48,145 nucleotides of DNA from Gammaproteobacteria bacterium (GTDB lineage: Bacteria; Pseudomonadota; Gammaproteobacteria; Ga0077536), in contig JAIEQK010000022.1 of the NCBI GenBank assembly GCA_019747795.1, forward strand, positions 1 to 48,145. The letters are read 5' to 3'. The translations under genes and the position numbers were made by a program. Every line of letters begins with the position of its first letter. Within the stretch, counting starts at the first letter, position 1. Shown here in pieces: positions 1-11,262 of this stretch. The notes under the pieces are model-generated. The model was not told the DNA's origin. It did not search any database and saw only the letters and a program-made list of their open reading frames with translations.

Positions 1-1
1 G

Positions 2-73
2 CCGACCATCGTCACCGGCAAGACGGTGCTGGTCGGGTTCAGTGAAGAGGTGTACCAGGCGGCGCTTGGTTGA
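2..73 (+). CDS. C-terminal end of a glutaredoxin-like protein (partial)
   Basis: The window opens inside a gene read in frame 2 that stops at the TGA at 71-73. The visible 23 residues begin PTIVTGKTVLVGF and end in a short helix. A cis-proline followed by a beta strand and a Gly-Phe turn is the usual end of a glutaredoxin or NrdH-type thioredoxin fold (TVP-type loop, then strand, then GF). The active-site cysteines would lie upstream of the window, so the call rests only on this tail. The stop is followed within six bases by a strong hairpin, which supports a true gene end. An unrelated small protein cannot be excluded. Confidence 0.45.
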   Translation, partial: PTIVTGKTVLVGFSEEVYQAALG

Positions 74-78
74 AGACC

Positions 79-110
79 CGTCCCAGGCGCCGGAATCGGC
101 GCCTGGGACG
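79..110 (+). terminator. Strong hairpin after the glutaredoxin-like gene
   Basis: A perfect 14-bp stem (79-92 with 97-110) closes on a four-base GAAT loop just after the stop codon at 73. It is very GC-rich. No T-tract follows, so it may be a bidirectional or Rho-assisted terminator, or an mRNA-stabilising stem. Confidence 0.55.
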
Positions 111-612
111 CTCCACGAAGCCGAGACAGGTGATGTGGCCGGAGAGCCCTCTGCCGTGAGGCGGCGGGAGAGCCAGGCGCAATCCTCGCAACGCTTACGG
201 CGACGCTATCTTGGCTTTCTCGATGGGAATCACGAAGCTCGCCGGGTACTCGCGATGCTTGTCCGTGATGGCATCCGTGATGCCTAAATCCAGGAACACT
301 GACACGGGCGCAAACTGGAGGCGGTGCCGTGGCGAAAGATCGCCGGCACCTGAAAGATCGGTACAGCGTGTATTCCCCACCGTTCACAGCCCCCACGGTA
401 ATCCCCAGCGAATGCACAGGCATTGCCCGTTGTCACGGGCTCGGGCGCCAGCCCGAGCACCACGCGCTAGCTCATTAGCTGCCCAAGCCCCTTGCCAGTC
501 TCCTCAAAGAAGGGCCCCAATCACCTGACCCGAGTCAGGATTCCGGCTCTCGGCCCAGCGGTGACATAGTGGGGTGAGGGATGACGGCCATATGCATCCG
601 CCCTCATCGATC
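111..612. other. Intergenic stretch without a supported gene
   Basis: About 500 bases with no convincing coding region. A minus-strand open frame over 195-380 has one protein-like stretch (SVFLDLGITDAITDKHR) but no recognisable family or ribosome binding site, so it could be a decayed gene. A hairpin with 8-bp arms lies at 439-458 and may serve as a terminator for the copper protein gene ending at 613. Confidence 0.4.
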
Positions 613-927
613 TCACCGCGGACTCGCGATCTGGGTGAGATTGCACTTGTTCCTCAGGGCCGGGCTACCGGCGCCGGGCTTTCCCGTTTGCACCCAGACC
701 TTCTTGTTCATCAGCAGAAACCTCCTGCCGTCAGCCGCTTCCAGCTCGGCGCCGTCCTTCATCTCCATTTTCCTTCCGTGGGCGTCGATCATCCGGCAAG
801 TGCCGTCGGCGTGGTGGTGCAGCACGGAGCCATCTTCGAACTTGATCTGACCAGCCGTGGCTTCATGCGTGACCGCGAGGCCAGCAGTGGCTAGTGCAAT
901 CGCCATTGCAAGTACAAGGTTCTTCAT
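613..927 (-). CDS. CopK-like periplasmic copper-binding protein
   Basis: 104 residues. Residues 1-25 form a signal peptide (MKNL, then a hydrophobic run ending near ATAG), so the mature protein of about 80 residues is exported. The mature part has the CopK pattern of short beta repeats with DGS, DG and methionines: RMIDAHGRKMEMKDG, then DGRR and LLM, ending KKVWV. Known CopK binds Cu(I) through methionines and helps periplasmic copper resistance in Cupriavidus. I infer a copper-buffering role here. The start at 927 is chosen because AGGGGGAG precedes it at ideal spacing and the signal peptide begins there; the open frame continues upstream to 1011 without a better site. No copA, copB or copRS gene is nearby, so it stands alone. 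Confidence 0.7.
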   Translation of the reverse strand: MKNLVLAMAIALATAGLAVTHEATAGQIKFEDGSVLHHHADGTCRMIDAHGRKMEMKDGAELEAADGRRFLLMNKKVWVQTGKPGAGSPALRNKCNLTQIASPR

Positions 928-1223
928 GCGAACTCCCCCTGAAAGTAGGGCTTCTTCAGTGACACGGCCGAAGCAATGTTCCAAGCCGCGCACCCGAATG
1001 CGTTGACGCAAGGTTTACGACATCACGTATGAAGATGAGACGCACCTGGCCAACTGCCGGTTCCTGTCCTGCTCTTCATCCCACTCGCCATCCTCGCCGC
1101 TACAGTGGCTGGTCGCGGCCCACGAGTCCTCCTGCATTTGTTCTGAACCTGGCCCTGCGAGCGCTTTTCCAACGCCTGTCTGCGCTCGTATGCTGATCTC
1201 AACGAGGGAGAGGCAGCAAATCG

Positions 1224-2297
1224 ATGACCAACATGCGCGCGCCGCTGTCGCTGGGGCTATTCATGCCTAATTGCAGCAACGGCTATTCAATCAGCACCTA
1301 CAAGCCCGACCCGGACGACTGGACGTTCGCCTCCAATCTTCGTATTGCGCAGGCGGCAGAGGCCGCAGGCTTCGACTTCCTGTTCCCGGTCGCCAAGTGG
1401 AAGGGCTACGGTGGTCGGACCAACTATCTGGGTACCTCGCTGGAGACCATGACATGGGCCAGTGCGTTGCTGGCCAGCACCTCTCGTATCCAGGTCTTCT
1501 CCACGGTACACGTGCCCATCTTCCATCCACTGGTCGCGGCAAAAATGGGTGGGACGCTGGATCACATCGGTAACGGGCGTTGGGGCCTCAATGTCGTCAG
1601 CGGCTGGAGCGAACGCGAGTTCGGCCAGATGCATCTGCCGGTGATTCCGCACCGCGAGCGTTATGCGCGGACCGCCGATTACATCGAGATCGTGAAGGGC
1701 CTGTGGACGTGCGAACCCGGTACTTTCAACCATCATTCGCCGTGGTATGACGTCACCGATGGCTGGGTGAGCCCGCAGCCGGTGCGACGGCCGCACCCGC
1801 CAATTGCCAACGCCGGCGTCTCGGAAGACGCCAAGAACATGGCCGCACGGCTGTGCGACTGGGCGTTCATCTCGTTACCGGATGTGGCGGCGACGGCGAC
1901 AGTGACTGGCGACATCAAGGCGCGCGCCGCGCGCCACGGTCGCTCGATCCGTTGCGCCGGCTACCCATTCGTCCTATGGCGCGACACCGAACGCGAAGTC
2001 GAGCAGGAGCGCCAGCGTCTGCTCGCCGGCTGTGACCGCGAGGCGGCGGAGAACTGGGCCCGCGGGCTCGCGCCGAACAGCGGGTCCTTCGACGACTTCA
2101 CAATAGAGATGTTCACACTGGGCGGCGGAGCGCTGCCCGTGATGGGTACCCGAGAGCAGGTGGCGGCGCAGATCGATGAGCTCTATCGCGCGGGACTCGA
2201 CGGCATGCTGATGGTGATGCTCGACTACTACGAAGACACTGTGCGCTTCGAGCGCGAAATCATGCCGCTGTTGCGGGAGATGGGGACGATTCCCTGA
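1224..2297 (+). CDS. LLM-class flavin-dependent monooxygenase (RutA/SfnG/SsuD type)
   Basis: 357 residues, the normal length for a bacterial-luciferase-like TIM-barrel monooxygenase using FMNH2. Family landmarks are visible: LGLFMPNCSNGYSIST at the N-terminus, AEAAGFDFLFPVAKWKG, TSRIQVFSTVHVP, a GRWGLNVVSGW segment that lines the flavin site, and an SPQP segment followed by ANAGVSEDAKNMAA. Relatives include RutA (pyrimidine ring opening), SfnG (dimethylsulfone) and SsuD (alkanesulfonate), and the RutA/SfnG branch fits best by eye. GGGAGAGG upstream of 1224 supports the start. No flavin reductase, rut or ssu genes are adjacent, so reduced flavin would have to come from elsewhere and the substrate is unknown. 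Confidence 0.85.
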   Translation: MTNMRAPLSLGLFMPNCSNGYSISTYKPDPDDWTFASNLRIAQAAEAAGFDFLFPVAKWKGYGGRTNYLGTSLETMTWASALLASTSRIQVFSTVHVPIFHPLVAAKMGGTLDHIGNGRWGLNVVSGWSEREFGQMHLPVIPHRERYARTADYIEIVKGLWTCEPGTFNHHSPWYDVTDGWVSPQPVRRPHPPIANAGVSEDAKNMAARLCDWAFISLPDVAATATVTGDIKARAARHGRSIRCAGYPFVLWRDTEREVEQERQRLLAGCDREAAENWARGLAPNSGSFDDFTIEMFTLGGGALPVMGTREQVAAQIDELYRAGLDGMLMVMLDYYEDTVRFEREIMPLLREMGTIP

Positions 2298-2405
2298 CGC
2301 AGTGTGGCGGGGCGGATTTCGTTAGGTGCACGAACCCAATCAGCGCGGCCGCTTACCCGGCGGCGTGAGCGAAGACCGAAACGGCTTGGAAACTCTTGGA
2401 TAAAT

Positions 2406-2482
2406 TGGTCGGGGTGACAGGATTCGAACCTACGACCCCTGCCTCCCGAAGACAGTGCTCTACCAGGCTGAGCTACACCCCG
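2406..2482 (-). tRNA. tRNA-Pro (CGG anticodon)
   Basis: On the minus strand a full cloverleaf is readable: acceptor CGGGGTG (2482-2476) pairs with CACCCCG (2416-2410), the D-arm GTAGCTCAGCC is followed by a CTGTC/GGCAG anticodon stem, and the loop TTCGGGA gives anticodon CGG, read as proline. The T-arm contains GGTTCGAATCC. The discriminator A is at 2409 and CCA is encoded at 2408-2406. Confidence 0.95.
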
Positions 2483-2544
2483 ACTAGGATGGATCCGGGC
2501 AGGGTGTGAACCCTGACCTTTGCGCTTTCGACCGGAAGTGGCCG

Positions 2545-3597
2545 CTAGGAACTGCGGCTGACCGCGAATTCTGCTAGGACTTCCAGCGCTGTCTTGTAAG
2601 GAGTGTTCGGGACTTCCTTCAACGCGGCGAGTGCTTTGTCGGCCTCGGCCTGAGCGCGGGCGAAAGTGTAAGTGATGGCACCGGTCGATTCAATGGCGGC
2701 TTGGATTTCTTTTATGTGCTCGAGGCCGCCGTGCTCGATGGCGTGGCGCACCATGGCTGCCTGTTCTTGCGTGCCATGCCACATCGCGTAGAGCAGGGGC
2801 AGGGTGGGTTTGCCCTCGGCGAGGTCGTCACCGATGTTCTTGCCCAGTTCATCGGGCGAGGAACTGTAGTCGAGCGCGTCGTCCACTAGTTGGAACGCGG
2901 CGCCGATGTGGCGGCCGTAGGCGCCCAGGGCGTTCTCCAGGGCGCCGGTCCGGCCCGCCACCACCGCGCCCAGCATGGCCGCGGCCTCGAACAGCTTGGC
3001 GGTCTTGTTGTGGATGGTGGCGAGGTAGCGCTCTTCGGTGGTGCCGGGATCGTGGCAGTTGACGAGCTGCATGACCTCGCCTTCGGCGATGGTGTTGGTG
3101 GCGTCGGCCAGGATCTCGAGCACGCGCAGGTTCTGCAGATCCACCATCATCTGGAAGGCGCGGGAATAGAGGAAATCGCCGACCAGCACGCTCGCTTCGT
3201 TGCCCCACACGAGGTTCGCGGTCTCGCGGCCACGGCGCAGCTTGGAGGCGTCCACCACGTCGTCGTGCAGCAGGGTCGCGGTATGCACCAGTTCGACGAT
3301 GACGGCTGCGTCGATGTGGCGGGTGCCTTCGTAACCCGCGGCCTTGGCAGAGAGCAGGACCAGCAGGGGACGCAGCCGCTTGCCGCCGCCGGCGATGATG
3401 TAGTGGCTCAGCTGGTTGATCAGCACCACATCGGAGTACAGCCGGGCGCGGATCAGGCGATCAACTGCCTGCACGTCGTCCTGGACCAGCCGGCGCAGTT
3501 CATCGATGTCGGGAGCGCTTCTAGCTTCGTGCACGGCGGGTCTCGCGGCCGGTGGCGGGGCTGCGCGATCTTGCCAACTATGGGGGCAAAATGCCAT
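2545..3597 (-). CDS. ispB: Octaprenyl diphosphate synthase (all-trans polyprenyl synthase)
   Basis: Makes the long polyprenyl tail for ubiquinone by adding isopentenyl diphosphate units. Both aspartate-rich motifs that hold Mg-diphosphate are present: DDVVD (residues 112-116, followed by RRG) and DDALD (239-243). GGGKRLRP at 70-77 and GKPTLPLL are also typical. The 350 residues exceed the usual 320-323 because of a Pro/Ala-rich N-terminal extension of about 28 residues. The ATG at 3597 has only a weak ribosome site, and a GTG at 3534 would give 329 residues, nearer the family length. The gene is divergent from rplU, the common gammaproteobacterial arrangement. Confidence 0.93.
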   Translation of the reverse strand: MAFCPHSWQDRAAPPPAARPAVHEARSAPDIDELRRLVQDDVQAVDRLIRARLYSDVVLINQLSHYIIAGGGKRLRPLLVLLSAKAAGYEGTRHIDAAVIVELVHTATLLHDDVVDASKLRRGRETANLVWGNEASVLVGDFLYSRAFQMMVDLQNLRVLEILADATNTIAEGEVMQLVNCHDPGTTEERYLATIHNKTAKLFEAAAMLGAVVAGRTGALENALGAYGRHIGAAFQLVDDALDYSSSPDELGKNIGDDLAEGKPTLPLLYAMWHGTQEQAAMVRHAIEHGGLEHIKEIQAAIESTGAITYTFARAQAEADKALAALKEVPNTPYKTALEVLAEFAVSRSS

Positions 3598-3715
3598 TTC
3601 CGTGCGCCCGGGGCGGGCCGTCGCCTCGGCCTTGGCCGCCGGCGCCGCGGACCGCTGTCCGCCGCACTGGCGATGGGGCCTGCGAGCCGCGCCCGACTTC
3701 GGGCTCGTCCGTGCC

Positions 3716-3744
3716 TTGTCTCCCTGCGGTCAATTGCTTAGAAT
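3716..3744 (+). promoter_or_regulatory. Probable promoter of rplU-rpmA
   Basis: A -35-like TTGTCT (3716-3721) lies 17 bases from a -10-like TAGAAT (3739-3744), about 58 bases before the rplU start, in the divergent gap with ispB. Confidence 0.5.
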
Positions 3745-3802
3745 CGCGCGCTCGATTGCACCCCGGGCCCCGGCGCGTGCCAGATTTTTGGATGAATTCC
3801 TC

Positions 3803-4117
3803 ATGTACGCAGTTATCAAGACAGGCGGCAAGCAGTATCGCGTGAGCGCCGGCGACAAGCTCAACGTCGAGACCCTGCCGGTGACGGTGGGTGGCGACGT
3901 CGCGTTTGACCAGGTGCTGATGCTGACCGACGGTGACAACACCGAGATCGGCGCGCCCTTCCTGCCCGGCGTTACGGTCACCGCGCGAGTCGTCGAGCAC
4001 GGCCGCGGCGAGAAGATCCGCATCGTCAAGTTCAAGCGCCGCAAGCACTACCGCCGCCAGGCGGGACATCGACAGAACTACACGCGGGTGGAAATCACCG
4101 GCGTCGCACGAGGCTGA
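3803..4117 (+). CDS. rplU: 50S ribosomal protein L21
   Basis: 104 residues, full length for bL21. It begins [14 protein letters not shown] and contains the [10 protein letters not shown] basic segment that contacts 23S rRNA near the C-terminus, the L21 signature region. The ATG at 3803 matches the conserved N-terminus; upstream in-frame codons lack this similarity. It is the first gene of rplU-rpmA, with only four bases before the next start. The promoter-like element at 3716-3744 should drive both. It belongs to the large ribosomal subunit. Confidence 0.97.
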   Translation: MYAVIKTGGKQYRVSAGDKLNVETLPVTVGGDVAFDQVLMLTDGDNTEIGAPFLPGVTVTARVVEHGRGEKIRIVKFKRRKHYRRQAGHRQNYTRVEITGVARG

Positions 4118-4121
4118 AGCA

Positions 4122-4379
4122 ATGGCTCATAAAAAGGCAGGCGGTAGCACCCGCAACGGTCGCGATTCGGATTCCAAGCGCCTCGGCGTGAAGATCTTCG
4201 GCGGCCAGGTCGTGCGGGCGGGCAATATCATCGTCCGTCAGCGTGGTACCCACTTCCACGCCGGCAACAACGTCGGTATCGGCCGCGACCACACCCTGTT
4301 CGCGCTGACCGACGGCGCGGTGGTGTTCGAGCGCAAGGGGCCGCACCAGCGCCGCTTCGTGAGCGTCGCTGCCGGCTGA
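4122..4379 (+). CDS. rpmA: 50S ribosomal protein L27
   Basis: 85 residues, standard for bL27. The N-terminus [16 protein letters not shown] reaches towards the peptidyl transferase centre in known ribosomes, and the signature [15 protein letters not shown] follows. It starts four bases after the rplU stop, so the pair is co-transcribed. A strong Rho-independent terminator lies 34 bases downstream, separating the ribosomal pair from obgE. Confidence 0.97.
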   Translation: MAHKKAGGSTRNGRDSDSKRLGVKIFGGQVVRAGNIIVRQRGTHFHAGNNVGIGRDHTLFALTDGAVVFERKGPHQRRFVSVAAG

Positions 4380-4412
4380 GCCGAGCACGAGACGCCCGCC
4401 AGCGGCTCGAAG

Positions 4413-6704
<2,292 letters not shown>

Positions 6705-6708
6705 CACG

Positions 6709-6735
6709 AAAAAGCCGGCTCGAAGCCGGCTTTTT
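6709..6735. terminator. Bidirectional terminator between proB and rpsT
   Basis: A 12-bp stem (AAAAAGCCGGCT with AGCCGGCTTTTT) and a three-base CGA loop. A-runs on one side and T-runs on the other make it work in both directions for the converging genes. Confidence 0.9.
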
Positions 6736-6762
6736 CTCATCCCCCAGCGGGTGTGGCCGTGT

Positions 6763-7026
6763 TCAAGCCATCGCCTTGATGCGGGCATTCAGACGCGACT
6801 TGTGCCGCGCGGCCTTGTGCTTGTGGATGATGTCCTGGTTGGCCATGCGGTCGATGGTCGGCACCGCCTTGCCATAGGCCGTCGCGGCCGCTGCCTTGTC
6901 GCCCGACTCGATGGCCTTGATGACCTGCTTGATGCGGGTGCGCAGCAGGGAGCGACGGCTCGCGTTGTGCTTGCGACGCTTCTCGGACTGACGGGCGCGC
7001 TTACGCGCTTGAGCGGAATTTGCCAA
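6763..7026 (-). CDS. rpsT: 30S ribosomal protein S20
   Basis: 87 residues, normal for bS20, starting [18 protein letters not shown] and containing the characteristic [14 protein letters not shown] helix that packs on 16S rRNA. It is transcribed opposite to proB and murJ. A promoter with a perfect TTGACA lies at 7063-7091. Between promoter and start there are about 36 bases, too short for a long regulated leader. Confidence 0.97.
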   Translation of the reverse strand: MANSAQARKRARQSEKRRKHNASRRSLLRTRIKQVIKAIESGDKAAAATAYGKAVPTIDRMANQDIIHKHKAARHKSRLNARIKAMA

Positions 7027-7062
7027 GGACCTTTCTCCGTAGGGCTCGCTGAAGGGCGCGCA

Positions 7063-7091
7063 AATATGCTGTCCGGGCGGGCATTTGTCAA
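7063..7091 (-). promoter_or_regulatory. Promoter of rpsT
   Basis: On the minus strand a perfect -35 TTGACA (7091-7086) is separated by exactly 17 bases from a -10 CATATT (7068-7063). Strong promoters are usual for S20. Confidence 0.7.
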
Positions 7092-7125
7092 TCCCGAAGA
7101 CGGCCGGCGGCCGGGTCGGCGTGGT

Positions 7126-7131
7126 TATAAT
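7126..7131 (+). promoter_or_regulatory. -10 element of the murJ promoter
   Basis: A consensus TATAAT, preceded by GTGGT, sits 41 bases before the probable murJ initiation codon at 7167. No good -35 is visible at 17 bases. The same GGTTATAAT core appears before ispH. Confidence 0.5.
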
Positions 7132-7196
7132 CCGGGCCCCATGCCGCTCTTCACGGAAGTCCCGCCCTGAGTTCGAACCTGCTGCGCTCCACGGCC

Positions 7197-8714
7197 GTGG
7201 TCGGCCAGATGACCCTGGTGTCGCGGGTCCTGGGCTTCGTGCGCGACGTCATCGTGGCCCGGGCCTTCGGCGCCGGCATGGCCGCGGACGCGTTCTTCGT
7301 GGCGTTCAAGATCCCGAACCTGTTCCGCCGCCTGTTCGCCGAGGGCGCCTTTTCCCAGGCCTTCGTGCCGGTCCTGAGCGAGTGCCGCGAGAAGGAGGGC
7401 GAGGCGGCGGTGCGCGAGCTGGTGGACGCCGCGACCGGCACCCTGGCGGTGGTGGTGCTGGCGGTGGTGACCCTGGGCGTGGTGGCCGCGCCGGTCTTCA
7501 TCCTGCTGTTCGCTCCGGGCTTCGTCGGCCAGGACAACAAGCTCGAACTCTCAGCGAGCCTGCTGCGCATCACCTTTCCCTACTTGCTCTTCATCTCGCT
7601 CTCGGGCCTGGCGGGCTCGGTGTCGAACATCTACGGCCGTTTCGCCATCCCGGCGCTGAGCCCGGTGATGCTGAACATCACCCTCATCCTCGGCGCCGTG
7701 TGGGGCGCGCCCTATCTCGACCAGCCGGTGATGGGGCTGGCCTGGGGCGTCATCGCCGGCGGTGTCACCCAGCTCGCGATGCAATACGCGGGGCTGTGGC
7801 GGCTTGGCTTCCGCATCCGCCCGGTCGTAGCCTTCGGCCACGCGGGGGTGCGCAAGATTCTCAAGCTCATGGGCCCGGCGATCTTTGGCGTGTCGGTCGC
7901 GCAGATCAACATGATGCTGGATACGATCCTCGCGTCCTTCCTGCAGACCGGCAGCGTCTCCTGGCTCTACTACGCCGACCGCCTGTGCGAGTTTCCACTG
8001 GGGGTGTTCGGGCTCGCGCTCAGCACCGTGATCCTGCCCGCCCTGTCCGCGCGCCACGCCGCGGCCGACGGGCGCGCCTTCGCCGCGACCCTCGACTGGG
8101 GACTGCGCTGGGTGTTCGTGATCGGCGTCCCGGCCGGGGTGGCGCTGGCGGTACTCGCCGTGCCGCTGCTGGCGACCCTGTTCCAGTACGGCGAGATGAC
8201 CCCGCGCGATGTCGCGATGGCCGCCCAGGCGCTGGTCGCCTTCGCCGCGGGCCTCTTGCCCTTCATCCTGGTGAAGGTGCTGGCGCCGGCCTTCTACGCG
8301 CGCCAGGACACCCGCACGCCTGTGCGCATCGGCATCATCGCCATGATCTCCTCGAGCCTGCTGAACGTAGCTCTGGTGTTTCCACTGGCTCACGCCGGCC
8401 TGGCGCTGGCTACTTCGCTCGGCGCCTACATCAACGCCTGGCTGCTGTACTCGACGCTCAAGCGCGAGGGCGTGTTCAGCCTGGAGCCCGCGTGGTGGGG
8501 GCTGCTCGCGCGGATCGCGGCGGCCAGCGCCGTGATGGGCCTGGCGCTCTGGTGGCTGGTCACGCCGCTCGCGCAGTGGGCGCAGTGGAGCATGGTCGCG
8601 CGGGGCCAGCGTCTCGCGCTCGCGCTCGGTGTGGGCACGGTGGTGTACTTCGGAGGCTTGTGGCTGTGCGGATTGCGCTTTCGCGATATGGCGGTGAGGG
8701 AGCGGCGCGTATAA
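7197..8714 (+). CDS. murJ: Lipid II flippase MurJ
   Basis: A polytopic inner-membrane protein that moves lipid II for peptidoglycan synthesis. Family landmarks are [48 protein letters not shown] and [15 protein letters not shown]; about 14 membrane helices can be traced. The GTG at 7197 is the first standard start and gives 505 residues, but the conserved N-terminal sequence continues upstream in frame ([12 protein letters not shown]). Family members normally start about ten residues earlier. A CTG at 7167 with GGAAG seven bases before it may be the real start. The gene is divergent from rpsT and leads into ribF. Confidence 0.93.
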   Translation: MVGQMTLVSRVLGFVRDVIVARAFGAGMAADAFFVAFKIPNLFRRLFAEGAFSQAFVPVLSECREKEGEAAVRELVDAATGTLAVVVLAVVTLGVVAAPVFILLFAPGFVGQDNKLELSASLLRITFPYLLFISLSGLAGSVSNIYGRFAIPALSPVMLNITLILGAVWGAPYLDQPVMGLAWGVIAGGVTQLAMQYAGLWRLGFRIRPVVAFGHAGVRKILKLMGPAIFGVSVAQINMMLDTILASFLQTGSVSWLYYADRLCEFPLGVFGLALSTVILPALSARHAAADGRAFAATLDWGLRWVFVIGVPAGVALAVLAVPLLATLFQYGEMTPRDVAMAAQALVAFAAGLLPFILVKVLAPAFYARQDTRTPVRIGIIAMISSSLLNVALVFPLAHAGLALATSLGAYINAWLLYSTLKREGVFSLEPAWWGLLARIAAASAVMGLALWWLVTPLAQWAQWSMVARGQRLALALGVGTVVYFGGLWLCGLRFRDMAVRERRV

Positions 8715-8764
8715 TGCGGCCGCGCGAGCAGCGAGCCAGCGCGCCACATCTCCACCGGTCGCCA

Positions 8765-9697
8765 ATGCAACTGATACGCGGCATTCACAACATTCGGCCC
8801 GAGCATCACGGGTGCGTGGCGACCATCGGCAATTTCGATGGCGTCCACCTGGGGCACGCCGAGATCATCAAGCGGCTGCGCAAGCTCGGCGCCCACTACG
8901 GCGTGCCGAGCCTGGTGGTGCTGTTCGAGCCCCAACCGGCGGAGTTCTTCCGCCGCGGGCGCGTGCCGGCGCGGCTTTCGCGCCTGCGCGAGAAATTCCA
9001 TCTGATTGAGGCGCGCGGCATCGACCGCGTGCTGGTGCTGCGCTTCACCGAGGAACTGGCGGCCATGCCGCCAGAACGTTTCGTCGAGGACATCCTGGTT
9101 CGCAAGCTGGGCTTGAAGGCGCTGATCATCGGTGACGACTTCCGTTTCGGCAGCGGTCGCGGCGGCGACTACAACCTGCTGCATGCGCTGTCCGTGAAGC
9201 ACGACTTCCACATGGAACAGACCGTGCCGTTCCTGTTCATCGGCAAGCGCATCAGCAGCACCTACGTGCGCGACCTCCTGCGCCAGGGCTATTTCCTCGA
9301 GGCGACGCGCATGCTCGGCCACCCCTACTTCATCGAGGGCCGGGTGGTGCATGGGCACAAGCAGGGCCGGGAATGGGGTTTTCCCACCGCCAACCTCGAC
9401 CTGCACCGCCTGAAGTCGCCCCTGAGCGGCATCTTCGCGGTGAAGGTGCATGGGCTCGCCGATCACGCCCTGCCGGGTGTCGGCTACGTGGGCTCGCGCC
9501 CGACCATCGAAGATCCGCGCTTCGTGTTCGAGGTGCACATCTTCGACTACAACGACGACTGCTACGGCAAGTACATCAAGGTCGAGTTCGTCGACAAGAT
9601 TCGTGACGACATCAAGTTCGAATCCTTCGCGGCCATGGCCGAGCAGATCGGGCGCGACTGCGAATCGGCGCGCGGGATCCTGGCCGTTGCCCACTGA
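8765..9697 (+). CDS. ribF: Bifunctional riboflavin kinase / FAD synthetase
   Basis: Makes FMN from riboflavin and then FAD. 310 residues: the N-terminal nucleotidyltransferase domain has TIGNFDGVHLGH (residues 20-31) and ISSTYVRDLL, and the C-terminal riboflavin kinase domain has GREWGFPTANL and the GYVGSRPTIEDPR stretch. The ATG at 8765 begins MQLIRGIHNI. A TATAAT sequence overlaps the murJ stop (8710-8715) and could give ribF its own promoter. The end overlaps the lspA start by 11 bases; the usual ileS between them is missing. Confidence 0.95.
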   Translation: MQLIRGIHNIRPEHHGCVATIGNFDGVHLGHAEIIKRLRKLGAHYGVPSLVVLFEPQPAEFFRRGRVPARLSRLREKFHLIEARGIDRVLVLRFTEELAAMPPERFVEDILVRKLGLKALIIGDDFRFGSGRGGDYNLLHALSVKHDFHMEQTVPFLFIGKRISSTYVRDLLRQGYFLEATRMLGHPYFIEGRVVHGHKQGREWGFPTANLDLHRLKSPLSGIFAVKVHGLADHALPGVGYVGSRPTIEDPRFVFEVHIFDYNDDCYGKYIKVEFVDKIRDDIKFESFAAMAEQIGRDCESARGILAVAH

Positions 9698-10184
9698 TCG
9701 AGGCGGCGTCGGCCGCTGGCTGGCGCTCGCCGCCGCCGTGGGCGCGCTCGACCAGGCGAGCAAGCTGGCCGCCACGGCATGGCTCGCCTACAACGTGCCG
9801 CTGCCGGTCGTGCCGGGCTTCAACCTCACGCTTTTACACAATACCGGTGCGGCTTTTTCGCTGTTGAACCAGGCCGGCGGCTGGCAGCGCTGGTTCTTCA
9901 CCGGCATCGCCGTGGTGGTGGTGGCGGCGGTCGTGTGGTGGCTGGCGCGGCTCGATCGGGCGCATCGCTGGGACGCCTGGGCGTTCAGCCTGATCCTGGG
10001 CGGCGCCCTCGGCAACCTGGTCGATCGCCTGCGGCTCGGCTACGTGGTGGACTTCATCCAGGTCTATTACCGCGACTGGTACTGGCCGGCGTTCAACATC
10101 GCCGACTCGGCCATCTGCGTCGGGGCAGGCATGCTGATCATGCACAGCAAGAGCTTTGCCGTCTCGCGTCCGGCCCACGGCTGA
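9687..10184 (+). CDS. lspA: Prolipoprotein signal peptidase (signal peptidase II)
   Basis: 165 residues with four membrane helices. It cleaves lipoprotein signal peptides after lipidation. The catalytic aspartates lie in the two family blocks, [16 protein letters not shown] and FNIADSAI, and NTGAAFS is also conserved. The start is a TTG at 9687 inside the end of ribF (11-base overlap). No other standard start precedes the first helix, so coupled translation from this rare codon is likely. Inhibitor-type leader elements are not seen. Confidence 0.92.
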   Translation: MPTDRGGVGRWLALAAAVGALDQASKLAATAWLAYNVPLPVVPGFNLTLLHNTGAAFSLLNQAGGWQRWFFTGIAVVVVAAVVWWLARLDRAHRWDAWAFSLILGGALGNLVDRLRLGYVVDFIQVYYRDWYWPAFNIADSAICVGAGMLIMHSKSFAVSRPAHG

Positions 10185-10203
10185 CGTCCGCGGCGGCGCC
10201 GAC

Positions 10204-10232
10204 CTGTCAAGCCGGAAGGGCATGGTTATAAT
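10204..10232 (+). promoter_or_regulatory. Promoter of ispH
   Basis: A -35-like CTGTCA (10204-10209), 17-base spacer and perfect -10 TATAAT (10227-10232), 37 bases before the ispH ATG. Confidence 0.65.
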
Positions 10233-10269
10233 GCCGCTTCCTCACGTTCAGCACGCAGGTCCATCCAAC

Positions 10270-11235
10270 ATGCAAATCCATCTGGCCAATCCACGCGGCT
10301 TCTGCGCGGGCGTCGATCGCGCCATCGGCATCGTGGAGCGCGCGCTGGAACTGTTCGGTGCGCCGGTCTACGTGCGCCATGAAGTCGTGCACAACAAGTA
10401 CGTGGTCGACGGCCTGCGCGCCAAGGGCGCGGTCTTCGTCGACGAACTGGACGAGGTACCGGACGACGCCGTGGTGATCTTCAGCGCCCACGGCGTGGCC
10501 AAGGCGGTCCGCGAAGAGGCCGCGCGGCGCAAACTGAAGGTGTTCGACGCCATCTGCCCGCTGGTCACCAAGGTGCACATGGAGGTGGGGCATTACCAGG
10601 CGGAAGGCCGCGAGTGCATCCTCATCGGCCACGCCGGCCACCCCGAGGTGGAAGGCACCCTCGGTCAATACCGCCAGGGCAACGATGGCAAGGGCGGCAT
10701 GTACCTGGTGGAGTCGGTGGATGACGTGCGTCGCATGCAGGTGAAGGATCCCGACTTCCTGGCCTTCGTCACCCAGACCACGCTCTCCATGGACGACACG
10801 GCAGAAGTGATCGACGCCCTGCGCCAGCGCTTTCCCAAGATCGTCGGCCCCAAGAAGGAAGACATCTGCTATGCCACCCAGAACCGCCAGGACGCCGTCA
10901 AGCGCCTGGTCAAGGACTGTGATCTGATCCTGGTGGTGGGCTCGCAGACCAGCTCCAATTCGACCCGACTGAAAGAGATCGCCGAGAAGCAGGGCATACC
11001 GGCCTACCTAATCGACAGCGCCGACGAAATCCAGGCCGCCTGGCTCGAAGGCAAGAAGAGCGTGGGTGTGACCGCGGGCGCCTCGGCGCCGGAAGTGTTG
11101 GTGGAGCAGGTGGTGGACGTGCTCAGACGTCGCGGCGGACTCGCGGTGAACGAGATCCCCGGCATCCGCGAGCAGGTGGTGTTCAGCCTGCCACGCGAAC
11201 TTGCCAAGCCCGAGGACCATACGGCGCGCGCCTGA
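10270..11235 (+). CDS. ispH: 4-hydroxy-3-methylbut-2-enyl diphosphate reductase
   Basis: Last step of the MEP isoprenoid pathway, producing IPP and DMAPP with an iron-sulfur cluster. The three cluster cysteines are C12 ([10 protein letters not shown]), C96 (AICPLVTK) and C200 (ICYATQNRQ). 321 residues fits the family. The ATG at 10270 gives the conserved [15 protein letters not shown]-terminus; the frame is open upstream but without similarity. It follows lspA, the usual order, with its own promoter in the gap. The next gene converges on it. Confidence 0.96.
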   Translation: MQIHLANPRGFCAGVDRAIGIVERALELFGAPVYVRHEVVHNKYVVDGLRAKGAVFVDELDEVPDDAVVIFSAHGVAKAVREEAARRKLKVFDAICPLVTKVHMEVGHYQAEGRECILIGHAGHPEVEGTLGQYRQGNDGKGGMYLVESVDDVRRMQVKDPDFLAFVTQTTLSMDDTAEVIDALRQRFPKIVGPKKEDICYATQNRQDAVKRLVKDCDLILVVGSQTSSNSTRLKEIAEKQGIPAYLIDSADEIQAAWLEGKKSVGVTAGASAPEVLVEQVVDVLRRRGGLAVNEIPGIREQVVFSLPRELAKPEDHTARA

Positions 11236-11240
11236 GGCCG

Positions 11241-11259
11241 CGCCGATTCGGAGTCGGCG
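11241..11259. terminator. Hairpin between converging ispH and the DUF4124 gene
   Basis: Six-bp arms CGCCGA / TCGGCG around seven bases lie in the 27-base gap between two converging stop codons. No T-run, so termination is a guess from position. Confidence 0.4.
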
Positions 11260-11262
11260 TCT

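Noticed and set aside
7085..8764. A long plus-strand frame running through murJ into the ribF frame, suggesting a fusion protein
   Set aside because: Across murJ it is an out-of-frame Arg/Gly/Pro-rich translation. Only the ribF part from 8765 is protein-like.
8710..8764. An FMN riboswitch before ribF
   Set aside because: The gap is only about 50 bases and contains none of the conserved RFN-element sequences; only a TATAAT is seen.
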